Of a stretch of 64,000 nucleotides of DNA, positions 1 through 9,767 are shown piece after piece. The translations under genes were made by a program, and so were the position numbers. Source of the DNA: Bin80 sp026709335 (GTDB lineage: Bacteria; Bacteroidota; Rhodothermia; Rhodothermales; Bin80); assembly GCA_965200825.1 (NCBI GenBank), contig OZ241385.1, forward strand, positions 186,001 to 250,000. Reading direction: 5' to 3'. The notes under the pieces are model-generated. The model worked only from the letters and a program-made list of their open reading frames with translations. It was not told where the DNA came from and made no database searches. Numbering within the stretch: the first letter of the stretch is position 1; the number at the start of each line of letters is the position of its first letter.

Positions 1-450
1 ACCATCAGGGCCGCGAACATTCGTGAGATAGGAAAGACCAGTAGTATCGGTAATCCAGAATTCATCCAGGACAGTCTCCTCGGTAATAGATGTTAAGATT
101 TGAACCACATCGGAGGTGTCGTAGCTGGCTTCAGCAGCAGCTTTAACAAAAAATGCAGCAGAGAACGCCTGGGCAGTCATAGGGTCATTTAACGATGCAT
201 CAGCAGTACGCGCTACACTCGCAATGGAAATCTCCCCAATGTCGGCAAAAACGTCAGAAATCTGATTGGCAGTCTTTTCGGCTACACCACGCGCTTGCTC
301 ACGGGTTCCATTCATCCAATTAGTGATCTGCGTCACCGATATAGTTAGAGCACTGAGGATGATCAATCCTACGTTTGCAAGAAAGATCACCGTGGCAAGT
401 CGTTTTACCCTCGGAGTAAATCTTTGAAATATTGAACCAATGCGCTTCAT
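1..450 (-). CDS. Membrane sensor-type protein, N-terminal part (cut by window edge)
   Basis: Open frame of 150 codons from an ATG at 450 to the window edge with no stop. The protein starts MKRIGSIFQRFTPRVKRL, a basic amphipathic stretch, followed by one membrane segment (about residues 18-40, VIFLANVGLIILSALTISV). After that comes a polar, Ala/Glu-rich extracytoplasmic region ending in a stretch that resembles the start of a Cache/PAS-like ligand domain (DEFWITDTTGLSYLTN). This is the layout of a chemoreceptor, histidine kinase or GGDEF/cyclase sensor, but the output domain lies outside the window, so the class cannot be told. It reads in the same direction as the amidohydrolase behind it (125 nt gap). 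Confidence 0.6.
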   Translation of the reverse strand, partial: MKRIGSIFQRFTPRVKRLATVIFLANVGLIILSALTISVTQITNWMNGTREQARGVAEKTANQISDVFADIGEISIASVARTADASLNDPMTAQAFSAAFFVKAAAEASYDTSDVVQILTSITEETVLDEFWITDTTGLSYLTNVRGPDG

Positions 451-575
451 GAAGCTAGCATATTTTTAGATCTGTCTAATTGCAGATTATCAATTAAATT
501 GTTTCCTTATATGTAGGAAGCCCACCAAAAATTCAACGCAATGCCGCGATGTAATGTACCAATTTAGCCTGAAAT

Positions 576-1790
576 TTAGAGAAAAATTTCGGATCGATTA
601 CAGTTTTTTAATAATTTTAGTACAAAAAACGCCATAAATCCAATTCCAACCGTTAATGCTGATTCATCAGGGTTGAAATCAGGGGAGTGAAGGTTTGATG
701 AAGGCCCGACCCCAAGAATGTAGAGTAAGCTACTACATTGCTGAGAAAAATATGCAAAATCTTCACCTGCCATCCAGATTGGAAGTGCCATAACACTGGA
801 TTCTCCTACATAAGCTGTGGCTATGTCAAGTGCCATTCGAGTGATCCTAGCATCATTGACGAGTGTGGGGAATCCTTTACGAATTTCTATGTTCGCGTGT
901 GCCCCGTGAGCAGAGGCAGTGTTTGTAGCTACTTGCTTGATACGTTGATGTGCAATTTTACGCCAAGATTCATTCATGGTGCGGAACGTACCTTGAAGTT
1001 GAACCGAAGACGGGATCACATTGGTAGATCCTTCGGCTTCAACTCGTCCGATCGAAAGAACACTCGGGATATCTGCGGGGCTATTTCGACTGACAATGCT
1101 CTGCAAAGCAATGATTACGTGAGAAGTTGCAAGTACGACATCACCATCAAGCAGGTTGGGAGTAGCAGCGTGACCGCCCTTTGCTGTGATATCAATATAG
1201 AGTTCATCTGCACTGGCCATGAAGGTTCCAGATCGAAAACCAAGGGTTCCAGCTTTATGTGAGGGATGAACATGCTGCGCAATACAACAGGAGGGGGCTG
1301 GACCATACTCATTCGAATTCAGGACACCTTCACGAATCATGAATGATGCTCCACCGGGCAGTTTTTCTTCGGCAGGTTGAAAGACCAGCCGGATGGTGCC
1401 CGCAAATTTGTTACGTAAATCCTGTAGAATGAGTGCGGTACCAAGAAGAGATGCGGTGTGTAAATCATGTCCACATGCATGCATTATGCCTGCATTGTTG
1501 GATGCATAAGGCAGATCTGTTTGCTCATGGATTGGAAGTGCATCCATATCTGCACGCAGAAGGATTGTCGGTCCGGGCATCGTTCCTTGAATATGTGCAA
1601 CCACTCCTGTGCCTGCAATACCTGCAGAGTGTGGAATCCCTGCATCTTCAAGTTCCCGGCAGATTAATGCAGAAGTCGCATGCTCCCTAAATGACAACTC
1701 GGGATTGCGGTGTATTTCTCTTCGAATACGAACCACTCGAGGTTTGAGGGATTCGGCAACCTTCCGAATATGTTGTTTGAGACTATTCAT
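576..1790 (-). CDS. M20-family amidohydrolase (hippuricase/N-acyl amino acid hydrolase type)
   Basis: 404 residues, the usual length for the M20D amidohydrolases that split N-acyl amino acids or similar amides with two metal ions. Seen: the N-terminal RRxxHxxPELSF block (about residues 23-34, RREIHRNPELSF), the metal motif ADMDALPI with MHACGHD about 25 residues later (Asp and His ligands, catalytic Asp), and FQPAEE (catalytic Glu pair). The C-terminal HSPDF supplies the last metal His. No signal peptide, so likely cytoplasmic. It starts 5 nt after the DUF58 gene and is probably co-transcribed with it. The substrate cannot be read from sequence; hippurate, acetyl-amino acid or an auxin-conjugate-like amide are all possible. 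Confidence 0.9.
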   Translation of the reverse strand: MNSLKQHIRKVAESLKPRVVRIRREIHRNPELSFREHATSALICRELEDAGIPHSAGIAGTGVVAHIQGTMPGPTILLRADMDALPIHEQTDLPYASNNAGIMHACGHDLHTASLLGTALILQDLRNKFAGTIRLVFQPAEEKLPGGASFMIREGVLNSNEYGPAPSCCIAQHVHPSHKAGTLGFRSGTFMASADELYIDITAKGGHAATPNLLDGDVVLATSHVIIALQSIVSRNSPADIPSVLSIGRVEAEGSTNVIPSSVQLQGTFRTMNESWRKIAHQRIKQVATNTASAHGAHANIEIRKGFPTLVNDARITRMALDIATAYVGESSVMALPIWMAGEDFAYFSQQCSSLLYILGVGPSSNLHSPDFNPDESALTVGIGFMAFFVLKLLKNCNRSEIFL

Positions 1791-1795
1791 CCTAG

Positions 1796-2734
1796 CTAAT
1801 GCAGCATCTTACGCCGATTCAGATATGCCATAAGAGCCTTGTCATACGTAGCTCCGGTATCTAGTTCAACATAATCAATAGAATGTTTTAAGCACTGACG
1901 TTTGAGAGTTTCGGTAAGTTCACTCATTCGTTCTGTGTATGCTTTTCGCAACTGCCCAGGATGAAGAGAGAGTTCTGTACCAGACTCCATATCGCGTAAG
2001 ATCATTGGATGATCGGGCAGGTTGAACAACGTTTCTGTTTCTTTTTCGAGTATACGAAAGATAAGAACTTCATGTCCCCTGTGGCGCAGATGTCTCAAGG
2101 CACGGATAACCTGTTCCTGGGAGCCTGTTTCTTCGATCAGATCGGAAATAATTACGATCATGGAGCGTCGATGTACCCTTTCCGCAACTTGATGAAGTGC
2201 GCGTGCGGTTCCCGTATACGTTTCAGAGCTGACGTTTTTTTCAAGACGTTCAAGGTGCGACAGGATTTCCCGTAAATATCGCATTGTGCTACGCGGCCTG
2301 AGAAAAGTTTGAATTTCAGAGTCAAAGGAAAGCAGGCCTGTGGCATCTCGCTGAAGAATCATAAGAAAATGCAATGCTGCAGCCAGGTAAGTACCATATT
2401 CCAGTTTTGATAGTTTCCCTGCATGACGATATTGCATTGAGGCTGATGTGTCCAAGACGACATAATGATGTAAATTTGTCTCTTCTTCGTATTGTTTCAC
2501 ATAGTATCGGTCCGTTTTAGCATAGACTTTCCAGTCTACATGTCTTAGTGCATCGCCGGGGTTATAAAGGCGATGCTCTGCGAATTCAACGGAGAATCCA
2601 TGATAGGGGCTTTTGTGCAATCCGGTTATGAATCCCTCTACAACCAAGCGTGCCCGCATCTCCATATTTTTCAAGCGGGAGACCGTGACTGGATCCAGAT
2701 ATGTGAGTGGGCCTGTTGAATTAGGACTTCCCAT
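1796..2734 (-). CDS. DUF58 domain protein (VWA-like)
   Basis: 312 residues. The N-terminal half carries the DUF58 signature: FAEHRLYNPGDALRHVDWKV followed by a YVKQYEEE block. Next comes a von Willebrand A-like core with a MIDAS-type DTSAS motif (VVLDTSASM) near residue 95 and a second hydrophobic strand, MIVIISDLIEE. There is no membrane segment. In most bacteria DUF58 genes sit behind a MoxR-type AAA ATPase, and the pair is thought to act in envelope or complex assembly. Here the upstream neighbour is pyrR on the other strand, so the MoxR partner must be encoded elsewhere. The gene is followed after 5 nt by the M20 amidohydrolase. Biological role not known. Confidence 0.88.
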   Translation of the reverse strand: MGSPNSTGPLTYLDPVTVSRLKNMEMRARLVVEGFITGLHKSPYHGFSVEFAEHRLYNPGDALRHVDWKVYAKTDRYYVKQYEEETNLHHYVVLDTSASMQYRHAGKLSKLEYGTYLAAALHFLMILQRDATGLLSFDSEIQTFLRPRSTMRYLREILSHLERLEKNVSSETYTGTARALHQVAERVHRRSMIVIISDLIEETGSQEQVIRALRHLRHRGHEVLIFRILEKETETLFNLPDHPMILRDMESGTELSLHPGQLRKAYTERMSELTETLKRQCLKHSIDYVELDTGATYDKALMAYLNRRKMLH

Positions 2735-2779
2735 GCCGTAAAGTGTAAAAGGATACGTTTCAGTGCTTAGATTATACGA

Positions 2780-3337
2780 ATGAAATCAATAGATGTCGTC
2801 AAAGCGCGCCTCATGGGGGCGCAAGATATACAGAGAACCATCACCCGGCTGGCGAGACAGGTCATTGAGTCACTAGAATCGGATGATGGAGTGGCAATTG
2901 TCGGGTTGCATCGACGCGGTGTATATCTTGGATGTAGATTGCAGTCACTTATACAGAAACTGGAAAACGTACAGGTCCCTATAGGTACTCTTGATGTAAC
3001 CATGTATCGTGATGATTTTCGCACGAGGCGTAGTAGCAACCGGATGCGAGCAACAGATATTCCGTTTGACGTGAGCGGTCGACACCTGATTTTGGTGGAT
3101 GATGTTTTGTACACCGGTCGCACGGTGAGGGCGGCAATGGATGCAGTCACGGATCTGGGTCGACCATCTCGTATTCAGTTTCTGACTCTCATTGACCGTG
3201 AACACCACGAACTTCCTATTCGTGCAGATATGGTGGGACGTGTGGTTCCCACGATTTCGCGAGAAGAAGTACGCGTACAGTTTCAAGAAATTGATGGCCG
3301 TGATGGCGTTTGGTTAGTTGAAAGAAGTAAGGACTGA
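2780..3337 (+). CDS. pyrR: PyrR: pyrimidine operon regulator / uracil phosphoribosyltransferase
   Basis: 185 residues, normal for PyrR. The PRPP-binding loop is plain: LILVDDVLYTGRTVRAAMDA (about residues 103-122). The VAIVGLHRRGVYL and ADMVGRVVPT blocks are also PyrR-type. The protein converts uracil and PRPP to UMP and, in Gram-positive bacteria, binds mRNA to attenuate pyr genes. Its stop (TGA) overlaps the ATG of pyrB by one base, so the two are translationally coupled. Only 45 bp separate it from the divergent DUF58 gene, leaving no room for a classical PyrR attenuator upstream; the enzymatic role may dominate, or regulation is elsewhere. Confidence 0.92.
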   Translation: MKSIDVVKARLMGAQDIQRTITRLARQVIESLESDDGVAIVGLHRRGVYLGCRLQSLIQKLENVQVPIGTLDVTMYRDDFRTRRSSNRMRATDIPFDVSGRHLILVDDVLYTGRTVRAAMDAVTDLGRPSRIQFLTLIDREHHELPIRADMVGRVVPTISREEVRVQFQEIDGRDGVWLVERSKD

Positions 3338-4287
3338 TGCAAGAGTTAGCTTCACAAACGGGTTCACAAGTTTTACGGCATAGGCATCTACTTGGTCTTT
3401 CGGCATACAATGCCGAGGAAATTTCCCTTATTCTTGAGACGGCGAGGGAGTTCCGTCAGATCCTGGAACGTCCAATCAAGCGGGTTCCAACGTTGCGTGG
3501 ATTCACGATTGCAAACTTGTTTTTTGAGCCATCTACGCGGACACGCATCTCGTTTGAGCTTGCTGCGAAGCGATTATCGGCGGACATTGTCAATTTTGGT
3601 GGATCGGGGTCAAGTCTTTCAAAAGGGGAAACCTTAAAAGACACTGCTCAAAATATTGAGGCAATGAAAGTGGATATGGCTGTAATTCGACACAGCTCGC
3701 CCGGCGCGGCGCATTTTTTGACGCGTTGCATTAAAGGCCGTGTCATTAACGCGGGAGATGGGGCTCACGAGCATCCTACCCAGGCGCTTCTTGATTTACT
3801 GACGATTTCGGAGCACTATGAATCGTTTTCAGATTTGCGTGTATCTATCATAGGAGATATTGCGCACAGCCGAGTTGCACGGTCAAACATTTTCGCACTC
3901 ACCACACTGGGAGCGCAAGTTACAGTCTGCGGCCCTCAAACCCTTATGCCTGTGCAAATTGAAAAGCTGGGAGTACAGGTCACGCATCATTTGGATGATG
4001 CACTTCTTGATTGTGATGTGGCTATCGCGTTACGCATCCAACGCGAAAGGTTTGGAGCAAGCCTGGTTCCTTCTCTGCGGGAGTATAATGCATTATATGG
4101 TTTGAGGGAAGATCACATGCACCGAAATACAGGAATGATTGTGTTGCATCCGGGGCCGGTGAATCGAGGAGTTGAACTCGATGATAGTGTTATAGAGCAC
4201 GAACGTTCTGTAATTCTGGATCAGGTAACCAATGGTGTTGCTGTACGAATGGCAGTAATTTACCTTCTTGCCTCTGATTCAAACTGA
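3337..4287 (+). CDS. pyrB: Aspartate carbamoyltransferase catalytic subunit
   Basis: 316 residues. It catalyses carbamoyl phosphate + L-aspartate to N-carbamoyl-aspartate, the first committed step of pyrimidine synthesis. The carbamoyl-phosphate loop FFEPSTRTRISFE lies near residue 62 and HPTQALLD near residue 146; the aspartate-side HPGPVNRG motif is close to the end. It starts inside the last base of pyrR. There is no pyrI regulatory subunit or pyrC beside it, in contrast to enteric pyrBI operons; the pyrR-pyrB order is like that of Gram-positive and Deinococcus-type clusters. The ORF is intact. Confidence 0.95.
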   Translation: MQELASQTGSQVLRHRHLLGLSAYNAEEISLILETAREFRQILERPIKRVPTLRGFTIANLFFEPSTRTRISFELAAKRLSADIVNFGGSGSSLSKGETLKDTAQNIEAMKVDMAVIRHSSPGAAHFLTRCIKGRVINAGDGAHEHPTQALLDLLTISEHYESFSDLRVSIIGDIAHSRVARSNIFALTTLGAQVTVCGPQTLMPVQIEKLGVQVTHHLDDALLDCDVAIALRIQRERFGASLVPSLREYNALYGLREDHMHRNTGMIVLHPGPVNRGVELDDSVIEHERSVILDQVTNGVAVRMAVIYLLASDSN

Positions 4288-4701
4288 ATTTAGTCACACC
4301 ATGCAGGAGAGCATTCAGTCAGGGGGTGTTGCGGGTTCTCCCAGAGTATTGCTGGACAGATTTACAGATTTAGATGTTATGGATACAACTAATTACTACT
4401 TCCGTCAGCTCGTTGATAAATCAGGTCTAGATAAAGTCCAGCAATGTTCAAACGGGTTCGTTCATTTGATGTTGTTTTCAAGATTTGAAGGGTGTGAAAT
4501 ATACTGTTAAAGAGTGCATTTCATGTGTTATTGCGAATAAAATGAAAGCTTTATTTCTCTGCTGATCATATTATCCTTCAGCGACAGAATTTGTCCACCG
4601 GCTGTCAGTGAAGATATCGTAACGCCATGAGATGTTCATTACTTATAGAATGAGTTTTTTTTGTGCTGTCCTATTGATCATGAGCAAACCCATACAACTA
4701 A
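4288..4701 (+). other. Intergenic region, pyrB to restriction-modification gene
   Basis: 414 bases without a convincing gene. One open frame (4268-4510) overlaps the end of pyrB and has no recognisable protein features. The stretch is AT-richer than the flanking genes and holds a short T-run at about 4651-4658 but no strong hairpin before it. It probably contains the promoter of the 4702 gene. Confidence 0.4.
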
Positions 4702-7467
4702 ATGCGTCTTTCCTGGAATGAGATACGAGTGAGGGCATCGAAATTCACGGATGAGTGGCAAGGCGAGACATACGAGAAGGGGGAGACCCAGAGTTTTTAC
4801 AATGAATTCTTTGAAATATTTGGAAAAAGGCGCCGAGATGTTGCCCGGTATGAGGAGCATGTTTCAAAGCTCGACAACCGGTCTGGGTTTATAGACTTGT
4901 TTTGGCCGGGTGTTTTGATTGTTGAGCAGAAGAGTGCTGGGCGAAGTCTTGAGGAGGCGAAGGAGCAGGCCCGGGAATATTTTGATGCACTTCCGGAGAG
5001 TAGACGTCCCCGATATATTCTGGTGAGTGATTTTCAGACTTTTGATCTGTGCGATCTGAGTGAACGCACAGATGTTTGTTTTGCTTTAGAGGAGCTTCCC
5101 TTGCACATAGAAGCGTTCGGTTTCATTCTCGGCATTCAACGCCGAACCTTTCGTGATCAAGATCCGGCGAATATCAAGGCTGCTGAATTAGTTGGTCGGC
5201 TACATGACATGCTGAGCGAGGCAGGGTATCAAGGACATGATCTGGAGCGTTTTCTGGTACGGATTGTGTTCTGTCTGTTTGCGGATGATACGGGAATTTT
5301 TGAGCCTCGGGACAGCTTCCATGAGTTCATTGAAGGACGAATCCGGGAGGACGGGCTGGATCTTGGCCCATGTTTGGCACACCTGTTTCAGGTTCTTGAT
5401 ACCCCGGAGACGCAACGCATGAAGACCATGGATGAGGAGTTGAACCAATTTCCCTATGTAGATGGTGATTTGTTTCGGGGAGATCTTCGGATCCCGTCGT
5501 TTGATTCCGCGATGCGGCAGGCTCTCCTGGACGCCTGCCAGTTCGACTGGTCGAACATTTCCCCTGCGATTTTCGGGGCACTGTTTCAGTCGGTGATGGA
5601 TCCCATAGAGCGCCGCGAGCAGGGAGCCCACTACACGACCGAGAAGAATATTCTAAAAGTAATTGAGCCGCTCTTTCTGGAGGATCTGCGCAGCGAGTTC
5701 AATCGATTACGATCCAGGAAAGATTCTCGCCGAATCAGTGAACTTCGAAAGTTTCAGAAAAAACTGGGAGAGATGAAGTTTCTCGATCCTGCCTGCGGTT
5801 GTGGTAACTTTCTGGTGATTGCATATCGGGAACTGCGATTGCTTGAGCTTGAAGTATTGAAGGAGCTCCATTCTTCGGAATCCCGGGAAAACAAGCAATT
5901 GGATCTGCTCGCCTCCGATCTCTCTCATGTGAATGTAGATCAGTTTTATGGAATTGAGATCAGTGAATTTCCGGTTCGGATTGCGGAGACGGCACTATGG
6001 ATGATGGACCACATTATGAATAATCTTCTGAGCATGGAATTTGGACAGACCTATACTCGGATTCCCCTGCGGGCATCGCCGCATATTGTGCACGGGGATG
6101 CTTTGGAGCTGGATTGGTCCGAAGTACTTCCTGCGAATGAATGTTCGTATGTATTGGGGAATCCTCCATTTGCGGGTGCCAAATTTCAAAGCAGTTTTCA
6201 ACGAGAACAAGTGCACAGGATTGCAGGGCTCAAACGCAATGGTGGGACGCTTGATTATGTGACATCCTGGTACATCAAAGCGGGGGAGTATATCCATGAT
6301 AGTGAAGCTCGGATCGGGTTTGTTGCGACAAATTCGATCATTCAGGGGGAGCAGGTGGCGCAGCTGTGGCCGATTTTGTTTGAACGAGATCAACTGGAGA
6401 TTGCATTTGCACATCACACATTTGCATGGGGATCGGATGCACGTGGAAAAGCACATGTGCATGTCGTCATTCTTGGATTGGATCATCGGACGCGCGCACG
6501 AGCGAAGAAGCGCTTGTTCAGTTACCCTGATATCAACGGAGAGCCATTGGAGAGTCAGCATGCTGCAATCTCGCCCTATCTATTTGATGCGAGTGATCTT
6601 GGCAATCCACAGATCACTGTACGCGAGGAGAGTGATCCAATCAATGGATTGAAGAAAATGATCATCGGTTCACAGCCAATTGATGGTGGGCATTATATTT
6701 TTGATGAGCAGGGGAGGGAGGAGTTTTTGAAGATGGAGCCGGGAGCGGCTCCATTGCTACATCCCTTTGTGGGAGCGCGTGAATTTTTGCAGGGAGAGGA
6801 GCGTTGGATTTTGGCCTTGCAAGATGTGCCCCCGAACGTACTCGCAGAGCTTTCACATGTGAGGAAACGGATGGCGGCGGTACGCACTTACCGAGAAGGT
6901 AGCAAGAGGAAATCTACACAAAATCTTTCCCAAATGCCTAAGCTTTATCAAGTGAACACGATCCCGAAGGAATCTTTCCTGGTGATCCCCGAAACCAGTT
7001 CCGAGAAAAGGGAATATGTCCCAATTGGCTGGCTGGAACCTCCTGCAATCCCAAGTAACAGCCTGAAAGTATTAGCTGATGCAACGCTCATTGATTTTGC
7101 TTTATTGACCTCAGCCATGCATATGGCATGGTTGCGTGCCGTTGGGGGGCGTTTGAAGAGTGATTATCGCTATTCTGTCGGGGTCGTTTATAACACATTT
7201 CCTGTACCTGCGGAAGAAGTGGATCTCTCATCACTTGGACCTCTTGCACAGGCTATTCTGGATAGCCGCGCTATCTACCAAGATGCAACATTGGCTCAGT
7301 TGTATGATCCAGATCTCATGCCACTGGAGCTTCGTCGCGCTCACCAGAAACTGGATCAGGTCGTAGACAGGCTCTATCGCCAAAAAAAGTTTAATTCTGG
7401 ACAAGAGCGCATTGAATATCTTTTTAGATTGTATGACAAAATGCAGGAATCTTCGCAGGAGAATTGA
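4702..7467 (+). CDS. Single-chain MmeI-like (Type IIL) restriction-modification enzyme
   Basis: 921 residues. The N-terminus has a PD-(D/E)xK-like nuclease site, IDLFWPGVLIVEQKSAG (D65, E75, K77). A helical connector follows, then a gamma-type N6-adenine methylase with SAM motif I DPACGCGNF near residue 361 and the catalytic NPPF motif near residue 487. The C-terminal 400 residues would hold the target-recognition domain, including a GGRLKSDYRYS block. This order (nuclease, helical, methylase, TRD) is that of MmeI-family enzymes, which cut and methylate with one polypeptide and modify only one strand. No separate S or M gene is present, as expected for the family. The recognition sequence cannot be read by eye. 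It stands alone between housekeeping genes pyrB and der, as a mobile defence gene often does. Confidence 0.87.
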   Translation: MRLSWNEIRVRASKFTDEWQGETYEKGETQSFYNEFFEIFGKRRRDVARYEEHVSKLDNRSGFIDLFWPGVLIVEQKSAGRSLEEAKEQAREYFDALPESRRPRYILVSDFQTFDLCDLSERTDVCFALEELPLHIEAFGFILGIQRRTFRDQDPANIKAAELVGRLHDMLSEAGYQGHDLERFLVRIVFCLFADDTGIFEPRDSFHEFIEGRIREDGLDLGPCLAHLFQVLDTPETQRMKTMDEELNQFPYVDGDLFRGDLRIPSFDSAMRQALLDACQFDWSNISPAIFGALFQSVMDPIERREQGAHYTTEKNILKVIEPLFLEDLRSEFNRLRSRKDSRRISELRKFQKKLGEMKFLDPACGCGNFLVIAYRELRLLELEVLKELHSSESRENKQLDLLASDLSHVNVDQFYGIEISEFPVRIAETALWMMDHIMNNLLSMEFGQTYTRIPLRASPHIVHGDALELDWSEVLPANECSYVLGNPPFAGAKFQSSFQREQVHRIAGLKRNGGTLDYVTSWYIKAGEYIHDSEARIGFVATNSIIQGEQVAQLWPILFERDQLEIAFAHHTFAWGSDARGKAHVHVVILGLDHRTRARAKKRLFSYPDINGEPLESQHAAISPYLFDASDLGNPQITVREESDPINGLKKMIIGSQPIDGGHYIFDEQGREEFLKMEPGAAPLLHPFVGAREFLQGEERWILALQDVPPNVLAELSHVRKRMAAVRTYREGSKRKSTQNLSQMPKLYQVNTIPKESFLVIPETSSEKREYVPIGWLEPPAIPSNSLKVLADATLIDFALLTSAMHMAWLRAVGGRLKSDYRYSVGVVYNTFPVPAEEVDLSSLGPLAQAILDSRAIYQDATLAQLYDPDLMPLELRRAHQKLDQVVDRLYRQKKFNSGQERIEYLFRLYDKMQESSQEN

Positions 7468-7685
7468 AGAGAAAAATCTGTAGGAGATCATGAATCGTCT
7501 CAAATGGAATCAAGTCATGAGAATGACTCTGGTTGAATACGTTATTTTTCAGGAAGTAGTGAAGACATCCGCAGCAGGGGCTTCAATACGCTTTCTGATA
7601 CCATGTCAACATCAGGCTTCAATCGAGGTCGAGAGATAGTACCAGATCGGAGGTCTTAGTCTACGGGTTTGATACTAGTAAAATC

Positions 7686-9002
7686 ATGGCACTCGTTGCA
7701 ATTGTTGGTCGCCCGAATGTGGGAAAATCTACACTGTTCAACCGATTGACAGAGTCCCGTCAGGCAATAGTCCATGATGCTCCCGGAGTGACAAGGGATC
7801 GTGTATATGGTCAGGTGCTCTGGAACGGGCGTGAATTCGCACTCGTGGATACCGGCGGATTTGTCCCTCGAAGTGCAGATCGGTTTGAGCGCGCAATCCG
7901 AGAACAGGTTCAGATTGCGCTTGAAGAGGCTGAAATCATTCTATTAGTTACCGATACCACATCCGGAGTGACTGATCTGGATGAAGAAATGGCACGGATG
8001 CTTCGGCGTACAAAAAAACCTGTCTTCGTTGTTGCGAACAAAGCAGATAATCAAAATCAAAGATGGGAAGCAGCATCCATGTATAGTCTCGGACTGGGAG
8101 ATGTTTATCCGGTCAGTGCTACGAATGGAATGGGAACTGGAGACTTTCTTGATGCCCTTACTGCCGCGCTGCCGGCCGAAAATCAAGATGAGGAAGAAAG
8201 CGGAACCCGAATAGCACTCATCGGGCGTCCAAATGTCGGAAAATCACAACTGACTAACATCCTCTTACGCCAGGAACGCTCCATCGTTACAGAGATCAGC
8301 GGAACTACGAGGGATACTGTGGATGCAAAAATGACGCATAATGGGGAGGAAGTGATACTTGTTGATACAGCAGGGCTACGACGGCGCACCAAAGTTCATG
8401 AGAACGTTGAATTTTATGCCACTCTTCGTACAGAGCGCGCTATACGAAGCTGTGATGTTGCAGTGCTGATCCTGGATGCAACCGTAGGACTGGAAGCCCA
8501 GGATATTCATGTCCTGAAAGAAGCAGAGGCGCTCAAAAAATGCCTCATGATTGTGGTGAATAAATGGGATCTCATTGAAAAGGAAACCAATACAGCCCGA
8601 GATATGGAGCGACTGATTCGAGAGCGCCTGCAAACACTGGATTATGTGCCGATTTTATTCGTTTCTGCGTTGACGGGAAAGCGTGCACTTCTGGTATTGG
8701 GCAAATCCTTGGAGATCATGCGTAATGCAGCAACAAGGGTATCGACATCTGAGCTGAATCAGACTATACTACGTGCAATCCACCGACATCATCCTCCCAG
8801 TTGGCGAGGACGCCACGTACAGATCAAGTATGTTTCGCAGGTGGGGGTCTCCCCACCATTGTTTGCTTTTTTCTGTAATCATCCTCAGGGAATTGGGACC
8901 GGGTATGCTCGCTACCTGGAAAACCAATTGCGTGAGATATATGGGTTTGAAGGTATCCCCTTGACTTTAGCCTTCCGGCGCAAATCAAAGAATGATCAAT
9001 AG
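7686..9002 (+). CDS. der: Ribosome biogenesis GTPase Der (EngA)
   Basis: 438 residues with the two tandem GTPase domains that define Der, needed for 50S ribosomal subunit assembly. First G domain: GRPNVGKST (residues 8-16), DTGGF, NKAD. Second: GRPNVGKSQ (from about residue 180), DTAGL, NKWD. A C-terminal KH-like domain ends in the typical LENQLREIYGFEGIPL block. The start ATG at 7686 places the first P-loop at the usual distance. It precedes the nuoI-like gene by 54 nt and could share its transcript. Confidence 0.96.
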   Translation: MALVAIVGRPNVGKSTLFNRLTESRQAIVHDAPGVTRDRVYGQVLWNGREFALVDTGGFVPRSADRFERAIREQVQIALEEAEIILLVTDTTSGVTDLDEEMARMLRRTKKPVFVVANKADNQNQRWEAASMYSLGLGDVYPVSATNGMGTGDFLDALTAALPAENQDEEESGTRIALIGRPNVGKSQLTNILLRQERSIVTEISGTTRDTVDAKMTHNGEEVILVDTAGLRRRTKVHENVEFYATLRTERAIRSCDVAVLILDATVGLEAQDIHVLKEAEALKKCLMIVVNKWDLIEKETNTARDMERLIRERLQTLDYVPILFVSALTGKRALLVLGKSLEIMRNAATRVSTSELNQTILRAIHRHHPPSWRGRHVQIKYVSQVGVSPPLFAFFCNHPQGIGTGYARYLENQLREIYGFEGIPLTLAFRRKSKNDQ

Positions 9003-9056
9003 TGGAACAATACTGCTTTGATAGGATAAGCAGGGATTCATCGGCTGTCAAATTCT

Positions 9057-9767
9057 ATGCCTGGAGTACCGAAAAATACCAAGACTGAAAACGAACGTAA
9101 GCTTAACTTCTGGGAGCGTTTATACTTACCTGAGATCTTCAAAGGATTGGCCTATAGTTTTCGGAAGATGATTAAAGAGCCATCCTATACGACCGAATAC
9201 CCAGACGAACTCTGGGAACCACCGGATTCCTATCGCGGACGCCCGGTTCTGGTGGAGGAAGAAGGGAAACCGCGTTGTGTCTCCTGCAATCTTTGCGCCA
9301 AAGCCTGTCCTCCCATGGCAATCTCTATGCAGTCACGCGAAGTGGATGACCCTCACAGTAGTAAAGAGCGTGAGCCCGCCTGGTTTGAAATCAATATGCT
9401 CCGCTGCATCTACTGCGGATTCTGCGAAGAAGTATGTCCAGAAGAAGCTATTGTTATGTCAAAAGAATATGATCTCACCTTTCATGGGCGAGATGAAGCT
9501 ATCTTTGGACTGGATCGCTTGCTCGTTCCATCGGAGCGACTTAAGGATCGACTTGATTATTTGGAAGAGGCACGCAATAAACAAGAGAATACAGAGCCAT
9601 GGGAGCACCGCAAGGATAATAACCTGCATAGTTTACGGGATCGACATATTGTTCGCGAGTTGTCTGAAACTCAAATGCCATCCCTAAAGAATACGCACCT
9701 ACGGCCCGAAACTCCGATTGCTTCGGCCAACAAATGGGAAGGTCGACCTCCATCAGACAATGTCTGA
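9057..9767 (+). CDS. nuoI: NADH-quinone oxidoreductase subunit I-like 2[4Fe-4S] protein
   Basis: 236 residues. Two ferredoxin-type clusters are visible: CVSCNLCAKACP (about residue 77) and CIYCGFCEEVCP (about residue 118), with the 8-Fe spacing of NuoI. The N-terminus contains the GLAYSFRKMIKEPSYTTEYP block typical of complex I subunit I. NuoI relays electrons between the peripheral arm clusters at the membrane interface. The C-terminus is about 60 residues longer than the cores and polar. No other nuo genes are adjacent, so the complex I genes are dispersed in this genome. Its end overlaps the start of the next gene by a few bases. Confidence 0.85.
   Translation: MPGVPKNTKTENERKLNFWERLYLPEIFKGLAYSFRKMIKEPSYTTEYPDELWEPPDSYRGRPVLVEEEGKPRCVSCNLCAKACPPMAISMQSREVDDPHSSKEREPAWFEINMLRCIYCGFCEEVCPEEAIVMSKEYDLTFHGRDEAIFGLDRLLVPSERLKDRLDYLEEARNKQENTEPWEHRKDNNLHSLRDRHIVRELSETQMPSLKNTHLRPETPIASANKWEGRPPSDNV

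Noticed and set aside
4268..4510. 80-codon frame at the end of pyrB
   Set aside because: Overlaps pyrB, no recognisable features, and mostly in an AT-rich intergenic region.
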